The translations under genes and the position numbers were made by a program. The notes below the pieces were generated by a model, which saw only the letters and a list, made by a program, of their open reading frames with translations, was not told the DNA's origin and made no database searches. A stretch of 7,335 nt of DNA, from contig WAQR01000061.1 of NCBI GenBank assembly GCA_015520145.1, positions 1 through 7,335 on the forward strand, given 5' to 3'. This document shows positions 5,258 through 7,335 of the stretch, in pieces. Position 1 is the first letter of the stretch, and each line of letters starts with the position of its first letter. The DNA comes from Candidatus Hydrothermarchaeota archaeon (lineage in GTDB: Archaea; Hydrothermarchaeota; Hydrothermarchaeia; Hydrothermarchaeales; WAQR01).

Positions 5258-7335
5258 TGCTATCACCTGTGATGGATAATTCTGCTTTGATGTCTGGGGG
5301 CGGCACATATATCCTGCTGGAAGGCCGTGGAGGTTTGGGTGCTGCGGTTTCCTCTTCTTTTCCTCGGACTACCTCGACCTTTATTTTGAGAACGCCCATT
5401 GGGAACATTATGTAGTCGTCTGGCGCATCTAATGTTATTGTTTTCTCACCTAAAGGCCTTGGCGGGACCATCATCTCCACGCTTGCAGAGGGGCTCTGGT
5501 CTTGATAGGAAAAGGCGGCGATGTCTTCCCACTCCTGTTTCCTCCAGTTGAATATGCTGAAGTTTATCTGTGAGGAAGTAAACGGCGCAGACGAGGGGAT
5601 CCTGAGCCAGGCCTTCTTGACCTCAACCTTCTCTTTGCCTGTAAGCACCACAGGGAGTTCAATGACCTCTATGTAGGAGCCCTCGTCGATTTCAACACCA
5701 CCGTCTGAATTGACCTGCAGGGTTTCAGTGTAATGTGCCTCTGCCACCCTTTTCTCTGCCGTGCCCCAGTTGATAGAGACGTTTCCAGTTGAGGGCATAA
5801 AAAAAGGCAGGTGGTAGAGGAATATGTATTGGGAGTCCTTAACTGGCGTCTCATCTGCCACGTCAATCCCTGTAGTCCAGTTCACAAGCCCTATTAGAAG
5901 CGGGGCTTTCCCCCTCTCTTCGAGGACAATATTGGTCATCCGACTCAGCAGCCCGTCACGCTTGTATCTTCCAAGGTCAGATATCCCATCTGCCCGTGAA
6001 TTGGCATAGTCAGGGATCGGGTATGAGAGGTCAAAAACCTTTGATTCTTCCAGCGGCAGCGTGAATACGGCCTCCCTGCCGGGGTTTATCGTGCCTAGAG
6101 ACAGGGCATTACCCCTGTAGGCAATGTACGCATTGGTGATTGGATATGAGAACCTGTTTTTCACAGTGCCGGTTATGTTTCCACCCTCCACCCGGAGTTC
6201 TGCATCCAGGGAACCCTCTGTGGCCTCAACGGTCTTTACTGCAAAGCTCTTGAATGACCACATGTACATGTCCAGGTCTTTGATGGTGCTCCCGCCACCT
6301 GTATCACCTGTAATTAGGAGATTCATGCTGCCCCGCGTTTGACCCCAGTCCGGCCTGTAGGATGGAAGAAGATTGTACACCTTTCCCCTGGCAGCTATAT
6401 CGATGTCATAGGCGGTCTTCCTTGGCGAGAATATGCCGAAGTAGGTGGAGGTCGCCAAATACGGGCTTGAGCTGCTGCCCTCGATTACGCCGGTCTCTGT
6501 GACTATCAGGTCTCCTCCCTTTATACCGTATCCAATGCCATAGGCACCGACTGTGAATACCGCGATTATGAGGGGGATGGTAAACCACGCATAGTCCGGC
6601 CTTTTCCTTCTTTTAATAAGGATAAAGTAGTTGAGCGGGCCAACTGCTGCGATGTAGAGCAGGAGAAAGAGGAAGAGATATTTGAATTCAGGGATATCGA
6701 GTGATGGAAGCTCCCTCAGCACGCCCCACATCGTACTGTCTGTCTCAGAGGATATGCCGCCTTCAGTCTTCGCTTTGCCAAACATAGTAAGTTCGTCTTT
6801 GAATAGGCCGCTCATGCCAGACCATTCTTTAAAAGGCTGTGACGTGTAGTCAAATGCCATAAATACAATTGTCCCCCTGCCGTAGCTCCCTTTTACAATG
6901 ATGGGTGTCCCGTTTGCAGCAGCCAGTACTGCCTTGCCGCGATCTATGGTTGAGGTGCAGATATGAGCACTGCCCTCAATAGGCCCGTAAAGCTCTTCGA
7001 GCACTGGTAGTGAATCCACCTCCACTGTGGTATTAAGCTCCACGGGCAGAATGCCCGCAATCAGGCCGTTGTCCTTTGACGTACATTCTCTGGTCGAAAC
7101 AAGCGCAGAGCCGCCTGAGGCAAGCCACCTGGAAAGGGCGTCCTTTTGCTTTTGGCCAAGCGCGTCGACTCCGTCATCGAAAATTATCCAGTCGGCAGCA
7201 TCATAGCCCGGCCAGGCAGCTGGAAGCTCTGCCTCACCTAGGTACGCCACATATGTGTCTGGAGAAACCGTTTGCGAAATCTCTGGCAGGGCAGCGCCGC
7301 TCTTATTACCCAGCACGACAATCAGGGTGTCCGAG
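5250..7335 (-). CDS. ABC-associated membrane protein, GATase-like domain (N-terminus cut)
   Basis: The frame is open to the window edge; 694 residues are visible and the true start lies outside. Numbering here is from the internal GTG at 7316. A GATase-like/GldG-type domain covers about 1-180, with D-W-I-I-F-D-D, Q-K-Q-K-D-A-L-S-R-W-L-A-S-G-G-S-A-L-V and Y-G-R-G-T-I-V-F-M-A-F-D. Then come helix 1 (211-234, with V-G-P-L-N-Y), a basic loop K-R-R-K-R-P, and helix 2 (243-266, with A-W-F-T-I-P-L), a hairpin typical of proteins encoded beside ABC-2 transporters. A long beta-rich region (267-650) and a Pro-rich tail follow. The basic loop puts both large parts outside the cell. N-glycosylation sequons (95, 135, 380, 479, 512, 585) lie only in those parts. 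No catalytic Cys-His-Glu triad is evident, so it is probably a binding or scaffold subunit. It is the first visible gene of the operon and overlaps the ATPase by 8 bases. Confidence 0.85.
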   Translation of the reverse strand, partial: SDTLIVVLGNKSGAALPEISQTVSPDTYVAYLGEAELPAAWPGYDAADWIIFDDGVDALGQKQKDALSRWLASGGSALVSTRECTSKDNGLIAGILPVELNTTVEVDSLPVLEELYGPIEGSAHICTSTIDRGKAVLAAANGTPIIVKGSYGRGTIVFMAFDYTSQPFKEWSGMSGLFKDELTMFGKAKTEGGISSETDSTMWGVLRELPSLDIPEFKYLFLFLLLYIAAVGPLNYFILIKRRKRPDYAWFTIPLIIAVFTVGAYGIGYGIKGGDLIVTETGVIEGSSSSPYLATSTYFGIFSPRKTAYDIDIAARGKVYNLLPSYRPDWGQTRGSMNLLITGDTGGGSTIKDLDMYMWSFKSFAVKTVEATEGSLDAELRVEGGNITGTVKNRFSYPITNAYIAYRGNALSLGTINPGREAVFTLPLEESKVFDLSYPIPDYANSRADGISDLGRYKRDGLLSRMTNIVLEERGKAPLLIGLVNWTTGIDVADETPVKDSQYIFLYHLPFFMPSTGNVSINWGTAEKRVAEAHYTETLQVNSDGGVEIDEGSYIEVIELPVVLTGKEKVEVKKAWLRIPSSAPFTSSQINFSIFNWRKQEWEDIAAFSYQDQSPSASVEMMVPPRPLGEKTITLDAPDDYIMFPMGVLKIKVEVVRGKEEETAAPKPPRPSSRIYVPPPDIKAELSITGDSSD
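5262..5267 (-). promoter_or_regulatory. GGTGAT ribosome site that decides the ATPase start
   Basis: The minus strand reads GGTGAT, then AGCA, then GTG. The same GGTGAT with the same 4-base gap precedes the lipoprotein ATG at 234. GGTGAT is part of the complement of the archaeal 16S rRNA 3' tail. The site lies inside the end of the upstream membrane-protein gene, as expected for translational coupling. A second in-frame GTG sits inside the GGTGAT itself and is less likely to be used. Confidence 0.75.

Noticed and set aside
2228..5562. Shared 14-mer GAATATGCTGAAGT at about 2229 and 5549
   Set aside because: Both copies encode F-S-I-F in two unrelated minus-strand proteins with similar codon choice. 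Flanking sequence does not match, so it is coincidence and not a repeat.
7314..7316. GTG as start of the large ABC-associated protein
   Set aside because: The frame stays open to the window edge (S-D-T-L-I-V before it), the GTG encodes a Val within a beta strand, and the family normally has an N-terminal signal or anchor. The gene is truncated by the window, not started here.

Overview
The window looks archaeal, most likely from a euryarchaeote-type lineage. Four things point that way. A BRE/TATA promoter (GCAAAAG followed by TTTATATATT) precedes the gene read from 3375. Several ribosome sites are GGTGA(T), the complement of the archaeal 16S rRNA tail. One small lipoprotein has a GC-I-G-G lipobox and a Thr-rich stalk, a common archaeal style. 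One large secreted protein ends in an I-C-G-P-T / membrane helix / Arg-Arg tail resembling the CGP-CTERM anchors known from Thermococcales. Arg AGA/AGG and Ile ATA codons are common. The genus cannot be named from this sequence.

Layout. On the + strand are the last ~30 codons of a rhodanese-like sulfurtransferase (to 95), a hairpin/T-tract terminator (119-157), a 75-residue Thr-rich lipoprotein (234-461) and, 11 bases later, a six-helix polyferredoxin of the NapH/NosR type (473-1441). A convergent spacer (1442-1599) follows, full of short tandem duplications and holding a perfect 10-bp hairpin that suits termination of the minus strand. Everything beyond it is on the minus strand: a monocistronic secreted multidomain surface protein (1600-3375) with its own strong promoter and ribosome site, then an ABC-2 export operon. 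In transcription order the operon is a large membrane protein with an extracellular GATase-like domain (7335-5250, N-terminus outside the window), an ABC ATPase (5257-4331) and an ABC-2 permease (4334-3495). The operon genes overlap by 8 and 4 bases and are almost certainly co-translated.

How the genes may work together. The + strand half suggests membrane electron transfer: the Fe-S protein would pass electrons across or along the membrane. The tiny lipoprotein is either its surface partner or a bare glycosylated stalk, and the sulfurtransferase hints at sulfur chemistry. The minus-strand half is envelope biology: a three-part ABC system of the ATPase / ABC-2 permease / GATase-like accessory type (compare the Gld-type ABC systems) beside an anchored surface protein. 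Nothing shows that the ABC system exports that protein; it carries its own Sec-type signal peptide. No RNA genes, CRISPR arrays, insertion sequences or integrase genes were seen. The features most worth a second look are the lipoprotein/Fe-S pair, the CGP-type tail, the tandem-repeat spacer and the inverted repeat abutting the BRE.
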